Positions 25,001 to 36,608 of a DNA stretch of 64,000 nt are shown piece after piece. How positions within the stretch are numbered: position 1 is the stretch's first letter; each line of letters opens with the position of its first letter. The position numbers and the translations under genes are program-made. The notes below the pieces were generated by a model. The model was given only the letters and a program-made list of their open reading frames with translations, did no database searches and had not been told where the DNA came from. Origin of the DNA: Phyto melanocephala (Eukaryota; Arthropoda; Insecta; Diptera; Rhinophoridae); the NCBI GenBank assembly GCA_941918925.1, contig OW799234.1, positions 129,932,895 to 129,996,894 of the forward strand. Direction: 5' to 3'.

Positions 25001-25524
25001 ATTTTCACCAAGGTTTGATCAACTTGTAACTTTACTTACAAAATAAATTCTCGTAACAATTTCATTTTATAAAAAGTAGGAGGTTTATGACTCAAAAACC
25101 ATACAGGATATCAACAAACCAGTATCGGAAATAAGTTACAATTAATAATAAACAAGCAAAACACTCAAATAACAGAAACATTGTATACTATCAATCCTTA
25201 TAATCTTCTTAATTATTAGTTTTAGTATCATAAGCTGAAAGTATTATCAACATAATATCATTTTACAATGAGTAAATATTTTTTAGCTTTGTTAAGATAC
25301 AAAATACGTAAGGGTAATTAAAGATATTTACCCTTACAAAAATTGTTTTCAATTAAAAAAATTATTTTAAAATTTAGTATTTGGTGTCACCGAAATAAAA
25401 ATAAAAGCACTAAAAACTTAAAAAAAAATCACCAAGCACCAACTCGCAATTTTTTCGCTTCCAAAATGTTAAAAATCACCAAAAACGGTGATAAAATCAC
25501 CGAGTTGACAACGCTGACAAAAAC

Positions 25525-26102
25525 GTTGCCGTTAAGTATTATGCTTTGATCAAACAACCTTGAACCTTTGTTGTTTTTGTTACTGCTTCTCTCACTCACT
25601 TTAGTGGTGCTTCACAAGCACGACGTTTGTTGTAATTAATGTTTTCTCTACACCCATTCTCTTACTCGCTTATTTATGATACAAATACTAATAAATGTAC
25701 TAATGTGTGTGTGTGAAATTGTGTACCTAAATTATTTGTTTTTATTTTCTTAACAACATAATATGTAACATTGTGTACATTGCTTTTGTTTTAAGAAAAG
25801 AAAAAAAGTAGATCCATTTTGTATTATGATATTGTTTACGTTTTTAAAACACACACATATGAAAATAATAATGTCATGACTGTTAAAAGCTGAAACTCTA
25901 AGAAAATTTTTTTTCCACTGCTTAACCTTATAAAATCACGTCAAAAAGTGACCTAAAAAAACTATAGGTATTTTCATTCTTAATGGCTTCCAAAAAAAAA
26001 TTAATTCATGATAACGTCTAAATAATTTTTACTTAACTTTTGTATTACTGTGTAAGTATAGATAGATTTTTTTAATTGAAAATATTAATGGAATATACAT
26101 AT
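25525..26102. other. Non-coding stretch
   Basis: No element or gene recognised. TGTGTGTGTG short tract near 25705. Confidence 0.5.
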
Positions 26103-26347
26103 TGTTACAGATTTATTTTTAAGTAGCTTAATTTACATTATAATTTATTTTAGTTGTAGTAGTTTAAGTTACTGTAGTTTTATTTGTATTAGTTTATTTC
26201 GCTGGTTGTTCGAAAATTATGTTTGTTATTATGTGTAGCATACTTTTAGGCACTTCTATTATTCCTACATATTACTTAACATGTTATTTTAAATGTAACG
26301 GTTTTCGAATGTACTAAAATGTACATACGAGAACTTTGTCGAATGTT
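26103..26347 (+). mobile_element. Solo LTR fragment, Ty3/gypsy type
   Basis: Begins TGTTACAG after the flank ATAT (26099-26102) and matches 46095-46611 for about 245 bp (landmarks CGCTGGTTGTTCGAA, TGTGTAGCATACTTTTAGGC, AACTTTGTCGAATGTT). Similarity then stops, before the TATA and polyadenylation region. This is a truncated solo LTR. ATAT is a favoured target of the 297/17.6 branch of insect gypsy elements. Confidence 0.65.
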
Positions 26348-27559
26348 GGCATACTGAAACGAAACTTCACTCTGTTTTTTAAGTTTGTACCAATTTAATA
26401 TGAAGAGAACCAGAATATTAGTCAGTTATTTTAACACAAAAAACTAACTTATAAAAGGATATTAAAACGTCAAAACTTTGTTTTCTGAAGTAGTATTAAT
26501 GTCACCAAAAACAAAACACCTTAAGAGATTTGGGTCGCATTGAGGGTTGCAATGCTATAAAATCAACTTAGTTGAAGATTTTTGTCCACATAGAAAAAAA
26601 TTTTAGATCCACTAATACCCGCACTTTTATTGAAAATCTAATTATGAGTAACATTTAATTTCATTTTCATTGAATAGCTTTGTTAATAAGAAGAACTGTA
26701 GGTTCTAGTATTCTGAAAATCTAAGAGCCATCAGTGCTAATTGCAGCCTAATAGGTGTACAGTATGGTATCGCATTATATCTGAAGATATCATTTAGGCT
26801 TACTTCTTCGAAAATGAAGATGAAAGTGTTGTTATCATAAATAGAAATCTATATCGGTTTATGATAAAATACTTTTACATCTGCTCCCGAAAAAATACCT
26901 GATATCTTTTTTCAGCAAGATAGACCAGACACACTGTCTGAGACATAACGCTACTTTTAAGTCAAATTTTTGGAGAGCCAATAATTTCCAAAAATTTTAA
27001 TACTAAATGCTTAGCACGTTAGCCCGATATGTCAACTTTTTCTATTGGGATATTTTAAGAAGTGAGTATATCAATCAAACCCGAGACAATCGCCGAGCTC
27101 TACATTTTTGCCGGAATTTTTAGCGCTACAGCCAAAAATTTTAGGATAGATTGTTGGAAATGCTCTTGAAATGCGAAGCTGAAAGCAGGGGCCTTTCAAA
27201 TGATTTTTTTTTTCTTATTTAGTGTAGAAAATTTCCACTTAGTATATTTTATAATCTAAAAAAAAAAAAAAAAAATCATATAAACGAGCGAGTTATTAAA
27301 TTTTAAACCCCACCGGTAACTTTGTATGTAACTTGTTTATTCTTGATACGATCATCAGGTAACCGCAGTTCGCAAAGAATTATTTTGTCTATAATTTTCA
27401 TAGACGAATTTTTACATTTAATATTAATGAGAAAAGGGAGAGAATTTTTTTAATGTGAAAACCTTGACATCTGAAGCTTAAAACAAGTAAAGAACAAAAA
27501 ATACTCTATTATGAATAAATATATCTTGGTAATAGTATTATTAAATTTACCCATAAGCA
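26348..27559. other. Non-coding stretch
   Basis: A slightly GC-richer patch at 27000-27190 could be a retroelement relic but no motif was recognised. A run of about 19 A lies near 27259-27275. Confidence 0.4.
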
Positions 27560-27790
27560 CCGCTACCAAAAATAGGTATTTTGCTCAGCCATTAGCGTGC
27601 TTATAGGTCAAGGCTTTTAATGAAGCCTTATACCCTACGAAGATACAAATTCAAAATGACCATTACTGTAACAACACTTCGCTCTAGAAAACGTAATCCC
27701 CTTGAGCCGAGAGCAGGGAAATTGCAGAGGACGTGCTCTGCGGTGTTATCATCCAGCAAAACCGGCACTACACTAAATTCTATCTGACAG
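27560..27790 (-). pseudogene. Non-LTR retrotransposon C-terminal relic
   Basis: The minus-strand translation gives VPVLLDDNTAEHVLCNFPAL followed by GSRGLRFLE. This resembles the zinc-knuckle region near the end of jockey/R1-type non-LTR retrotransposon proteins (CxxC then ...EHxLxxCPAL..R). The first cysteine pair and the second conserved cysteine (F here) are gone. A few further codons run to a stop. Only about 40 residues are recognisable, and neither a poly-A tail nor a target duplication was found. Confidence 0.45.
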
Positions 27791-28937
27791 TTTTACTTAA
27801 ATGGTATCTAAGATTGCATTTGCCTTGGTAAACACAACTACTACAGAAATTATAAACAAATAAACGAAATTATTTTTGATCTATTCATATTAAATCGTTG
27901 ATGCGTTTGTAAGCAACTCATGTTCCCACTTCTCACAAATATTCTATCAGTATATTTTATTGAATTAATGCCCTATATACTTTACTTTCTTTGAAGTAAG
28001 ACAATTACATACAGGATTCCAAAAAAGCAAAGACACTTATAAATGACATTTAACTTGAGATTTGCATTAAAAATTAAAACAAAATATACAATATACATAT
28101 GTCTTTATGTATAAAATTGTTATTATTATTTTACCTTTTAAATAAAAGTTAATGCGCATAATATTCAAGAAAACATTATTTGAATTGCAAAACGACGTAG
28201 TTTGCCTAAAAGTATGCTATGAATTTTAATAATACATATTTTTCAGCATACTGCAAAGATTAAAATAAACACACATACGTACAAATATATGAATATTAGA
28301 CATGACTATATTTTTAACAAATTGATGAATTTGTTTTTAAACAAAAGCATTGAACCATTTTACACAGATAGAAATGATTCAATGGGATTTTAGATAAAAA
28401 ATCCAAAAATATAAATATTTTTCTTGTTAAAAGCAAAAATTGGGTGGTGTTGTAAACAAAATAATGAAAAGTATAAAATATCAAAAGAGAAAGCGACACA
28501 GTTTTGAAAAAGATAAATTTTAATATTTAAGTGTAAAATCTCTTTGCTGTTTTTTTCTTTTTCATTTTTATTGTTTGTCAACTTTTTTACGGCCTATTAA
28601 ATTTCTCCATGCACTCACACATGGACAAAAATATAAATTTTCATTATGATAATATGCTGGCATACATGTTTACTTGTATTTGTATACCCTAGAGAAAATA
28701 GAAAACTTGAAAAAAGGTCGGTCGGTCAGTCCTTTACTTGTTAATATTTGTTCAATATTTGATGTTGCAGTATAATGGTCAATATTGTTTGCAAACGTTT
28801 AATGAGATGTAAAGCTATTGACTTTGTTGTTATTTTTTATTTTCTATGCTTGTTAAAAATTATGTATGAGTTTCAAATTAAATAGGCGTAACGAAGGGAA
28901 GCACATACTCTGTACGCCACAGAAATAAAAAACTATT
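27791..28937. other. AT-rich non-coding stretch
   Basis: Minus-strand open frames at 28314-28581 have no domain. Near 28680, TATACCCTAGAGAAAATAG with GGTCGGTCGGTCAG may be a tiny relic of a GTCY-type element. Confidence 0.45.
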
Positions 28938-29037
28938 TCACAGATCGTCGTTCATAAATTATTGTGTTCTATATGTATAGGTTTTATGCGTCACATAGAA
29001 CACAATAATTTACAAACGACGTGATGTATTGTGAAGT
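28938..29037. repeat. 100-bp palindrome (foldback MITE)
   Basis: CGTCGTTCATAAATTATTGT at 28946 pairs with ACAATAATTTACAAACGACG ending at 29021, and the pairing continues through GTTCTATATG/CATAGAAC toward the centre. Outer TTCACA/TGTGAA sequences extend the arms. The form is that of a small foldback MITE; target duplication not established. Confidence 0.6.
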
Positions 29038-29275
29038 CTTGGAAAATATTTTGTATTAAAATAAGAAAAGGAAAGTTCTAGACGTACAAAGCCAAATTCT
29101 ATAATACAATTTATATAAAAATGTATTTTTTTCGATTTCGGCATTCACCTATAGTTTTAATACATTTTGTTATAGTCGAGCTAGAGCCAATTTTTCTTCG
29201 ATCTACAAAATATGTTCAGAAGGTTTGAGTTTCCAACAAACTTTTCTTATGGTGAATTTGTCATCGATACAAGTA

Positions 29276-30560
29276 AAAGGTGTCTCAATAAGAACGCACT
29301 TTTTCACTAAAAAATAAGAACATATATTTTTTGAGATTGTTGTGATTTTTTCATCTGATTGTAAAGATGATATATTCAGATTTAATGTAGAATAAAATAT
29401 CTGTCAAATGGCTCCCACGGCTCTGATGACAGGCTTTAAATTTTAAATGACTTTTTTTAAAGGCTCCGCCAAATAACTTCTTTTTTTTTTTTGAAAATGC
29501 TATAAAAAAGTGTAGCTTCGGCTGTGTGGTACGTAGCGCCATCCTGTTGAAACCAAATGATGATTTTTTTGGCAAAATCGGCCAAAGTAATGTCGCAATA
29601 TTTACCAGCGCTGTTCAAGCGTATGCACAACCATATTCGTTCAGCGGAAGGATAAAACTAATTATCTGTCAAACCAGACATGAGCTAAGTGTTACCATTC
29701 ACGAAATAAGCGCTAGTTGAAAAAAAAACGTTAGATGGCGGACCATTTACAAAAATGTGACTATATCTCACTAATGACATGTTTGATCTCAGATTTAAGC
29801 TCAGAAATAGCTTCTTATTTAAAAAACTTTAAAGAAAAAAACTCACAGTGTGAAATCGCATAATCTTGGTGGAAAGTTGACATCAGAATTTCTTAAGATA
29901 ATTTGATCTAAAAATCATTGCTGCAATAAATATATTGTTTCATGCACGGTATGGCAGATGGCGCTGTCTTGCTGAAAACACCTATCGTCCATATCTATTC
30001 CGATGAGTTGAGGCCACAAGAACTCCGCTATTATGTTTCTTCAATGAACGCCATTCACAGTCACTGCAATTTTATTCTCATCTTCACAAAGTTAATGTCC
30101 AGTCACCCCGCCTGACCAGATACTTGCTCGTTGTGGGTGCATTTGTTTTCCTTGGATTGCATGAGGATTTTCTGAGTTTCAAGTTCGACAATTTCGTGAA
30201 GTACTTCGTAAAATCTGAAGCTGTTTAAAACGATGCCAAATTAATGTTCAAGGGTTTTTGGCGATGCTTTCATTTACAGCAGCAAGATTTTGAAGATATC
30301 GTTCAGTACGTTGATGCACGGGAACCTTACTGGTCATAACTGACCAAAGTTTTTAATTTTTTTATGGCTAAAACGCTGGAAGGACTTTCTCAATTGATAT
30401 TCTAAGGAAAACTTTAAGACTTGCCATTAAATTAAATTTTCTTATTTTCAGAAGAATCCAAAAATGAAACAGCATCATTTTGATTTTAATGGTGCTCACG
30501 TCTACACGTCTTTAATTGGTGTAAATTATTGCAAATATTCTTGTTACGATACTAAAACAA
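29276..30560 (-). pseudogene. Mariner-like element with decayed transposase (G1)
   Basis: Minus-strand reading, from high to low coordinates: VPVHQRTERYLQNLAAVNES (N-terminal linker region), a gap where FSDEAHF should be, then SENPHAIQGKQMHPQRASIW, AVTVNG, FQQDSAICHT (second catalytic Asp region) and NFPPRLCDFTL. After the nested insertion at 29460-29747 it resumes with KACHQSRGSHLTDILFYI, the carboxyl end. At least two internal stops and several frameshifts are present. The low end carries a terminal sequence AAGGTGTCTCAATAAGAACG next to TA, related to the ends of 39229-40220. The other terminal repeat was not found. Confidence 0.7.
29460..29747 (-). mobile_element. Mariner-like MITE D1 nested in G1
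   Basis: Ends AAGGCTCCGCC and GGCGGACCATT with TA on both sides (29458-29459, 29748-29749). Outside it, the two parts of the G1 transposase relic rejoin in order, showing insertion into G1. Internally it keeps only the family's QQDG-region fragment and untranslated end. It is the shortest of three copies (288 bp against 475 and 541). Confidence 0.75.
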
Positions 30561-32924
30561 GCTTCAGATATGATTAAGTTTTTAATATTTTATATGATAA
30601 TTTTTTTATTTATAAATTTTTTATTGATAAATTGGTAAATTTTTTTAAAAATTTATTCCATAATTTTTTATTTAAAAAAACTTTTTATTGAAATATTTTT
30701 TGATATTATTTTGATTTTATAAAAATTTTTCAAAATTGTTGTTTAAAAGAAAATAAAAATTCAGTAAAAAAAAAGTATTGGAAATTGTAAATTAGTATAC
30801 GTTAATTAATAAAATAATATTTTTTAAACTTTCTCTGCAAATTTCTTAATATTGCAAGTTTTTAGATTTTCAGTTTTTATATTAAACAAAAAAACTCTTT
30901 ATTTTTGGTAAATTTGCAATAAAATAAATTAAATATATATTTTTTTAGCTCTCTGCAGAATATTTTTAAGTTTTTTTATACAAAATGTAGGTATATTTAA
31001 TTTTCATTCATTTTTCATGTATAATTTTTCAATCCATATTATTTGTGTTATTCCCCTGTTTTCGTACAAATAACTCCTCAACAATTCTTATTTTACCACC
31101 TTGTAACTACGACATTTATTATAATTAGTTTGTAATTAGTTATAATTTTGTTATCGCCTATCTTTTTATTTATAGCATGTATTGTTATCTTCTGACTTAC
31201 ACGAAAATTTTGTTCTTATGGGAAAATTACGCAGTAACAAAAAATATGGGGGAAAAATATGACTGAAAAATGATAAAATAGTTGTCCCCACTTTTCAAAT
31301 TCGATTACGTTTGTTAATTAGTATGCTGGTGGAAAAACAAAACCAGAAACATGATGTGTAATAAAATACTTTGGTGTGTTTATGTACAATATTTAGTCCC
31401 TTCGTTGTTAATATTAATTATTTTTAATGTGGTGTGATTAAAATCTAAAATTTTGTAAACCGCATATAGGAAAAATGTGAACAAGTCAAATTTATATTTT
31501 TATGGGCTACAAGTTCCTTGTGATAATGAAAGGTCATTAATTTCTCACATGAAGCATTAAAAACATGCTACAACACACACACACACGCTCGAATACATAA
31601 CCATCGCATTCAAAATATAAAACGCACGAATATACAAAATAATAAGGAATAAGTCATAATATTGAATAACATACTTACACATCCAAATGCAAACAAAATA
31701 TTTTGGTTTATTTTATAAATAAATTCTCAACATCCCAGTTGGCCCCGTCCTTAAAAATGTCTTTAAAGATCTGTACAGCACCATACAAAATTGTTAAAGG
31801 CAAGTGTAAAACATCTGGCACAAAATATCTACGATACTTTCAAACAAAGGTCGCCCAAATCACACAAGACGACAATGTCGCTCAATTTGTTGTTTATATA
31901 TTAAGAGTAGTCGCCAACACATACTATTGCGTTTACCACACTCAGTGTTGCCATTTTTGAAATGAAGAAAATAATCATCAAGTTTTTAGTGATAAAGGGA
32001 AAAACGGGTAAAATCTCCATAAAAAAAAGCGCAAAAAATTCAATATAAGAAAACATATAAGACTTTTATAAAAAAATTTAATTTTTTAATAATAAAAATA
32101 ATAAAAAAATCATTAAATCAGAATATTTGTAAAGTTTTATAGAAAAACGAATTAAATTTCAAACATATATGTTTCATCATCGTCATCTTCGGCCCAAAAA
32201 ATTGTGACAAGCAAATACTCAGCTCTTTTAAAGCAAACTTTTCCTAGTTTTCTACGGTATCATAAATTTAGCAATGAATTGGCTAATATCTGCAAAACAT
32301 AGACTTACTTGAAAACAATAAATGGGCCTGTAAAACTTGAACTTGTCAAAAATTACACAAGCAAGTACCTTTTAATCAAATTCATTTCTCGAAGTCAACC
32401 AAGTCGCCAAATTTGTAAAGCAATAAATTGATAGTTGTGGTCGTCGTATGGCACTAGTCTTTCTTCATTGTTCATAAAGCGAGCTCCACCAAGCTGTCTA
32501 TAATGACTTGCCAGAGTATAATGATTATAAATGTAAACAAGTTCGTGCGACAGTTAAACCCTTAAAAAGAATTCTCGAAATTAAAAAACACTCTATACAA
32601 TTATTTTTTTCGTCTTTTTTAATTTTTTTTTCTTAGAATTGAATGCAACATTATGAAAAATATCTTACACACTTCATGTAAACAAACAAACTTTGGTAAG
32701 ATAGGATTTTTACATTAAATATGCATGAGTTCATTAATATATTCATCTAAGTACATGATATTTAATGACACGCTTATCGTGAAATCATAAGTTCTTTCAC
32801 CTAAATTTAATCACTTCACCAGTTGAACCCCTTCAAAATCACACGTTTCTCACAGTTTTATTGTTAGAAAACAACAGTAAAAAATAGAAGTTGAGTATAT
32901 GCCACGCTATGCCACATACAAGTA
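30561..32924. other. AT-rich non-coding stretch
   Basis: 30560-31060 is almost pure A/T low-complexity sequence. A (CA)n tract lies near 31570. A hAT-like terminus-like sequence CAGTGTTGCCATTTTTG is at 31947, with no partner. The 85-codon open frame at 31703-31960 has no recognised domain. Confidence 0.45.
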
Positions 32925-33847
32925 AAGGGTGATTTTTTAGCTATTATCTTTTTGGCAACACTGGTTTAAACAGCTGACGCACGTTTCGTGTTTTGTTTCA
33001 CTGTCAAACATCTTCAGTTTGGTCTATAATTTAATTAATAATTTAATCGCTTGCAAATTATTGAATTTTATTATCAAAATGCGTGCTCTGTTAAGAAAGT
33101 TCATTGCGCGCTTCTTATCGAAAAATTATGTTCAGCGTCGAAGCTCATTTTTGGGTCAAGGGATACGTTAATAAGCAGAATTGTCGATTTTGGAGTGAAG
33201 ATCAGCCAGAAGTATTACAAGAGCTACCAATGCATCCAGAAAAAGTCACAGTTTGATGCGGTTTATGGGCTGGTGGCATCATTGGACCGTACTTCTTCAA
33301 AAATTATGCGAATCGTAACATAACTGTGAATGATGAGCGCTACCGTGAGATGATATTCGACTTTTTTTGCCCAAAATGCAAGAGCTTGACTTGCATGACA
33401 TGTGGTTTTAACAAGACGGTGCCACATGTCACACAGCATGCTTAGCAATGGACTTATTAAGAGGCGAGTTCAGTGAACATTTTATTTCACGTTCGGGACC
33501 GGTCAATTGGCCGCCTAGATCGTGCAATTTAACGCCTTTAGACTATTTTTTGTGGGGCTATGTTAAATCTCATATCTACACACAATGCCAGCTTCAATTG
33601 ACGCATTGAAAGACAACATTGAAGCATTTGTTCATGAGATACCGGCCGAAATGTTGAAAAGAGTATGCCAAAATTGGACTAGGCGGATGGACCATTTGAG
33701 GCGGAGCCACGGTCAACATTTGCATAAAATAATCTCCAAACACTAAATAATATGGACCGTACTATCGATTCAAATAAAGATTTCATGAATTTTTCTGAAT
33801 TTGATGTGTTTTTTTTAACTTTCCTATTTCGCTTAAAAATCACGCTT
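32925..33847 (+). mobile_element. Mariner-like element, internally deleted (K)
   Basis: Terminal inverted repeats: left AAGGGTGATTTTTTAGC, right reversed AAGCGTGATTTTTAAGC. TA lies on both sides (32923-32924, 33848-33849). The element is 923 bp, shorter than an autonomous copy because about 110 residues of the transposase region are missing. It carries the pseudogene at 33039-33745. Confidence 0.8.
33039..33745 (+). pseudogene. Mariner-like transposase (DD41D-type), broken
   Basis: Begins without an ATG as LQIIEFYYQNACSVKKVH, the start of the helix-turn-helix region (DUF4817-like). It then jumps to IMFSVEAHFWVKGYVNKQNC at 33125-33170, a deletion of the rest of the DNA-binding part. The first catalytic Asp (FSDEAHF in the family) is Val here. 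Trp-to-stop at VTV*CG and Gln-to-stop at WF*QDG (33409-33411) follow. The second catalytic Asp, in QDGATCHTA, is codon 33415-33417 and the third, in TPLDYFLWG, is 33541-33543. That is 41 residues between them in one frame, which suits the DD41D group (rosa-like, from memory). A later frameshift near 33590 precedes the end SHGQHLHKIISKH. The gene could not make active enzyme. Confidence 0.8.
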
Positions 33848-36116
33848 TACATCAGAGAACAGAATGAAACCATTAGCGTTTGCAGCCTTTTCACAAATTC
33901 ATTGCTTTTGTATTGCTTTTGATTGATAATAAAAAAATTTTTATTGACATTTTTATATTTATTTCTTTTTCTGATTGCACTCTCAATAATCACTTTTTGT
34001 GATGATGTCATATGAAAGAACTGAAAACATTCCCACCCTTCGTTCAGTATTCGTTGTCATTTGTGTGTAAAGTTTGTAAACAACCAGTTTTGCTTATGCA
34101 TGTACATATGTATATGTATATATGTATGTACATAAAAAGATAAACTATTTGGTAATTGTATTAAACTTTTTTTTTTCAACACCAGAAATATATTAAGTTC
34201 AATTGTTGTATCATGATACAAATTACATTTACAGAAATTTTTCAAATGAGCATTTAAATTATTCATACCATTCGCTCAGTATTCGTTGCTTTTGCGACTG
34301 TAAGTTTATTTTTGTAGAAGACAAGCAATAAATGATTCGTTATTGGTTACACTCCCTTAATTTGAACCATGTCATGCATTGCTTTACTGAATTGATTTAT
34401 ATTGTCAACAAAAAGCTCTGTTTTTGAGATTGTATTCAAAGACATAAAATAGACCAATCAACCCGTTCTCTGAAGTACATATCGATGGTCAATGGTAAAA
34501 AGGCCTAACTCGGATAGTTTACAAAATTGAGTTTTTTCATGATTCCAACACATTTCATATAAATACACCTCGCCACAAAAATTCAATGCAATAGTATCAA
34601 ATCTCACAGCTTTTCAAGCAATTTTACAAAGGCAATTAACAATTAAAGCAATAATTATTTGAATTATGGCCTTTCTAGCTGTGGCCAACGATATAGACCT
34701 TGCTTAGCACATGCTTCTTACTCACATAAAACTGCCTGCTCTTAAATGTTTTATATTTTACAACACACGCTGATTTTACAAGGCAAAATCATACATTCAA
34801 ACACAACGCCTAAAATCGATTTATTGTTTAAGTGTTTTTTTTTAGTCTCATCTAATGAAAAAAATATTTTATTAAAATATTTAATATTAATGTATTTTAG
34901 TAAAATTTTGTCATTGCTTTTAAGATAACTATTAACTTTGTAGTAGTTTCCTGTATTTCAAGGACATTAGGTCCTTGTTAAGAGAGAGGTCTAGCTTTAT
35001 AACAAAATAAAAAACGCTACGAATATCAAAGAACTGCCAGTGTACGTGCTAGTAAACAAAACAACGTAAGTGTGTGCGTTTTAATTTCTTTTTACTAAGT
35101 TTATCACATGTTGCTTCATGTTGGCACTTTTATTTGTTTTTAACAACCTCTAAGTGAATTGTTGCTTTTAAATGACGACTATTAATAATGGATAATAAGA
35201 ATGAGACCAACAAAAATAACGACAAAACAAAATAACACGAACAAAAACAAGGATAAGAAATATGTAGCGGAAGTAAGGCAAAACTATGAAAGAGAGTGAC
35301 GAAAATAATGATGAGTTTTTGTTATTTGTTTAATTATGTTTATATCCTTAAATGCTGGCTTGTTGTACAACATTAGTTTGTACTTAAAATGAGTTTGGCA
35401 ATTTATCAGCTATACTCTTAATAAAAATATGAACGTAATTGTGTGCGCTACTAATAATAATAATAATACGGTATAATCCCGAGTCCTTAAAGAGAGAATA
35501 AAATAATTTTAGGAATTGCTAATGAGTGGTAAAATATTTTTTTGTCTTGTCTGAAAATTCCTAATGTATTGTACATACTTTAAAAATAATTAAAAAAGCC
35601 ACTGCTATTTTTCATTATATTAAATAGTTTTGTTACTATTGTTCTTCTGTCTTGTAATTAATTAACACTAATAACATCGTTTCTTATCTCAGGCTTATAA
35701 ACTTAATAAATATAATGTTTGTACAACCATAAGCAAAAAAAAACTTTCATTGTTTATAAAAAAAAATAAAAATTTTATCATTATCATTTATAAAATGTCA
35801 AAGAAACAAACATTATTAAAAAGCGACATTTCAAAAAGAAAAATATTTATATACGCTGGAAAATATGGCATTTCCATGAAGAACATGAACATATACACAG
35901 ACTTATTTGTAAATAATTTATTGAACTTTCCATTAAAAGCTAAATTACATTTTTTTCAACAAAAAATAAAGAAATAAAAATCAAATCAATAAAATATAAT
36001 AAATTGTTGTTTGTCTTACTAAAAATACTTATATCATTCGAGAACAGGGATAAAAAATTCTTAGCAGAAAAATGCTTAGGGTTTTTTGGTCTCTCATTTA
36101 CCTTAGTTTTATAAAC
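33848..36116. other. AT-rich non-coding stretch
   Basis: Contains a TGTATATGTATATATGTATG microsatellite near 34105 and two similar short segments, TTCAGTATTCGTTG near 34044 and CTCAGTATTCGTTG near 34276. No gene or element recognised. Confidence 0.45.
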
Positions 36117-36608
36117 TAACTAGCCAAACCTGGCGCGCCTTGCTACGCCCCTTAATGAATAAAAATTCATTCTGAATTTTAGTTGAATATCAAGTACACG
36201 AAGCTAAAAATTATAACTTTTTTTGTGGGCGTGGCACTGCCCACTTTTCTAATCACGAAACTGTATAATCATGAGATCTCAATATGTGTGCAAAGTTTCA
36301 GAAAAATCGGTCCAGTGCCTCAAAATCATAACTTTGTTTATTGGCGTGGCCCTGCCTACTTTTCTAATCTCGAAATTAGATAGTCGTGACAGTTCAATAC
36401 GTGTGCAAAGTTTTAGAAAAATCCGTCAAGTGTAAGTAGCTAAAAATGATAACTTATTTTTTATGGGCGTGGCACTGCTAAAACGATACCACCCATAAAT
36501 ACTCCTGGAATGTGAACAACTACTTGCCAAAGTTTGAGTCCGATCGTCTTTACGGTTTCGGAGTCTATGGCTAACACACAAACAGAGTTTCACTTTTATA
36601 TATATAGA
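36117..36608 (+). repeat. Interspersed repeat with three ~120-bp units (family E)
   Basis: Opens with AACTAGCCAAACCTGGCGCG and CCTTGCTACGCCCC, and closes with CACTTTTATATATATAGATT. In between, the landmark GGCGTGGC recurs near 36228, 36343 and 36467 (spacing about 116 and 124 bp), each preceded by TATAACTTT or TGATAACTT. GTGCAAAGTTTCAGAAAAAT follows the first two. An ACTAGC... start and TATATATATAGAT end occur in a widespread arthropod repeat type; its class was not determined. The GGGCGTGGC motif is shared with family A, but nothing else is. Confidence 0.5.

Larger units (their letters stand above)
22190..25516. mobile_element. Non-autonomous hAT-type element carrying a nested family A copy
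   Basis: Perfect 14-bp terminal inverted repeats CAGCGTTGTCAACT sit at 22190-22203 and, reversed, at 25503-25516. Identical 8-bp flanks ACAAAAAC at 22182-22189 and 25517-25524 form a target duplication of the length typical for hAT. Subterminal ATCACC/GGTGAT motifs cluster at the right end. Of 3327 bp, 2440 bp is the reversed family A element at 22561-25000, so the original element was about 887 bp with no transposase. hAT assignment follows from the CAG-type terminus and 8-bp duplication. Confidence 0.8.

Noticed and set aside
31947..32962. CAGTGTTGCCA at 31947 and its reverse complement at about 32952, possible hAT ends
   Set aside because: The right copy lies inside the mariner-like element at 32925 and the flanks give no 8-bp duplication.
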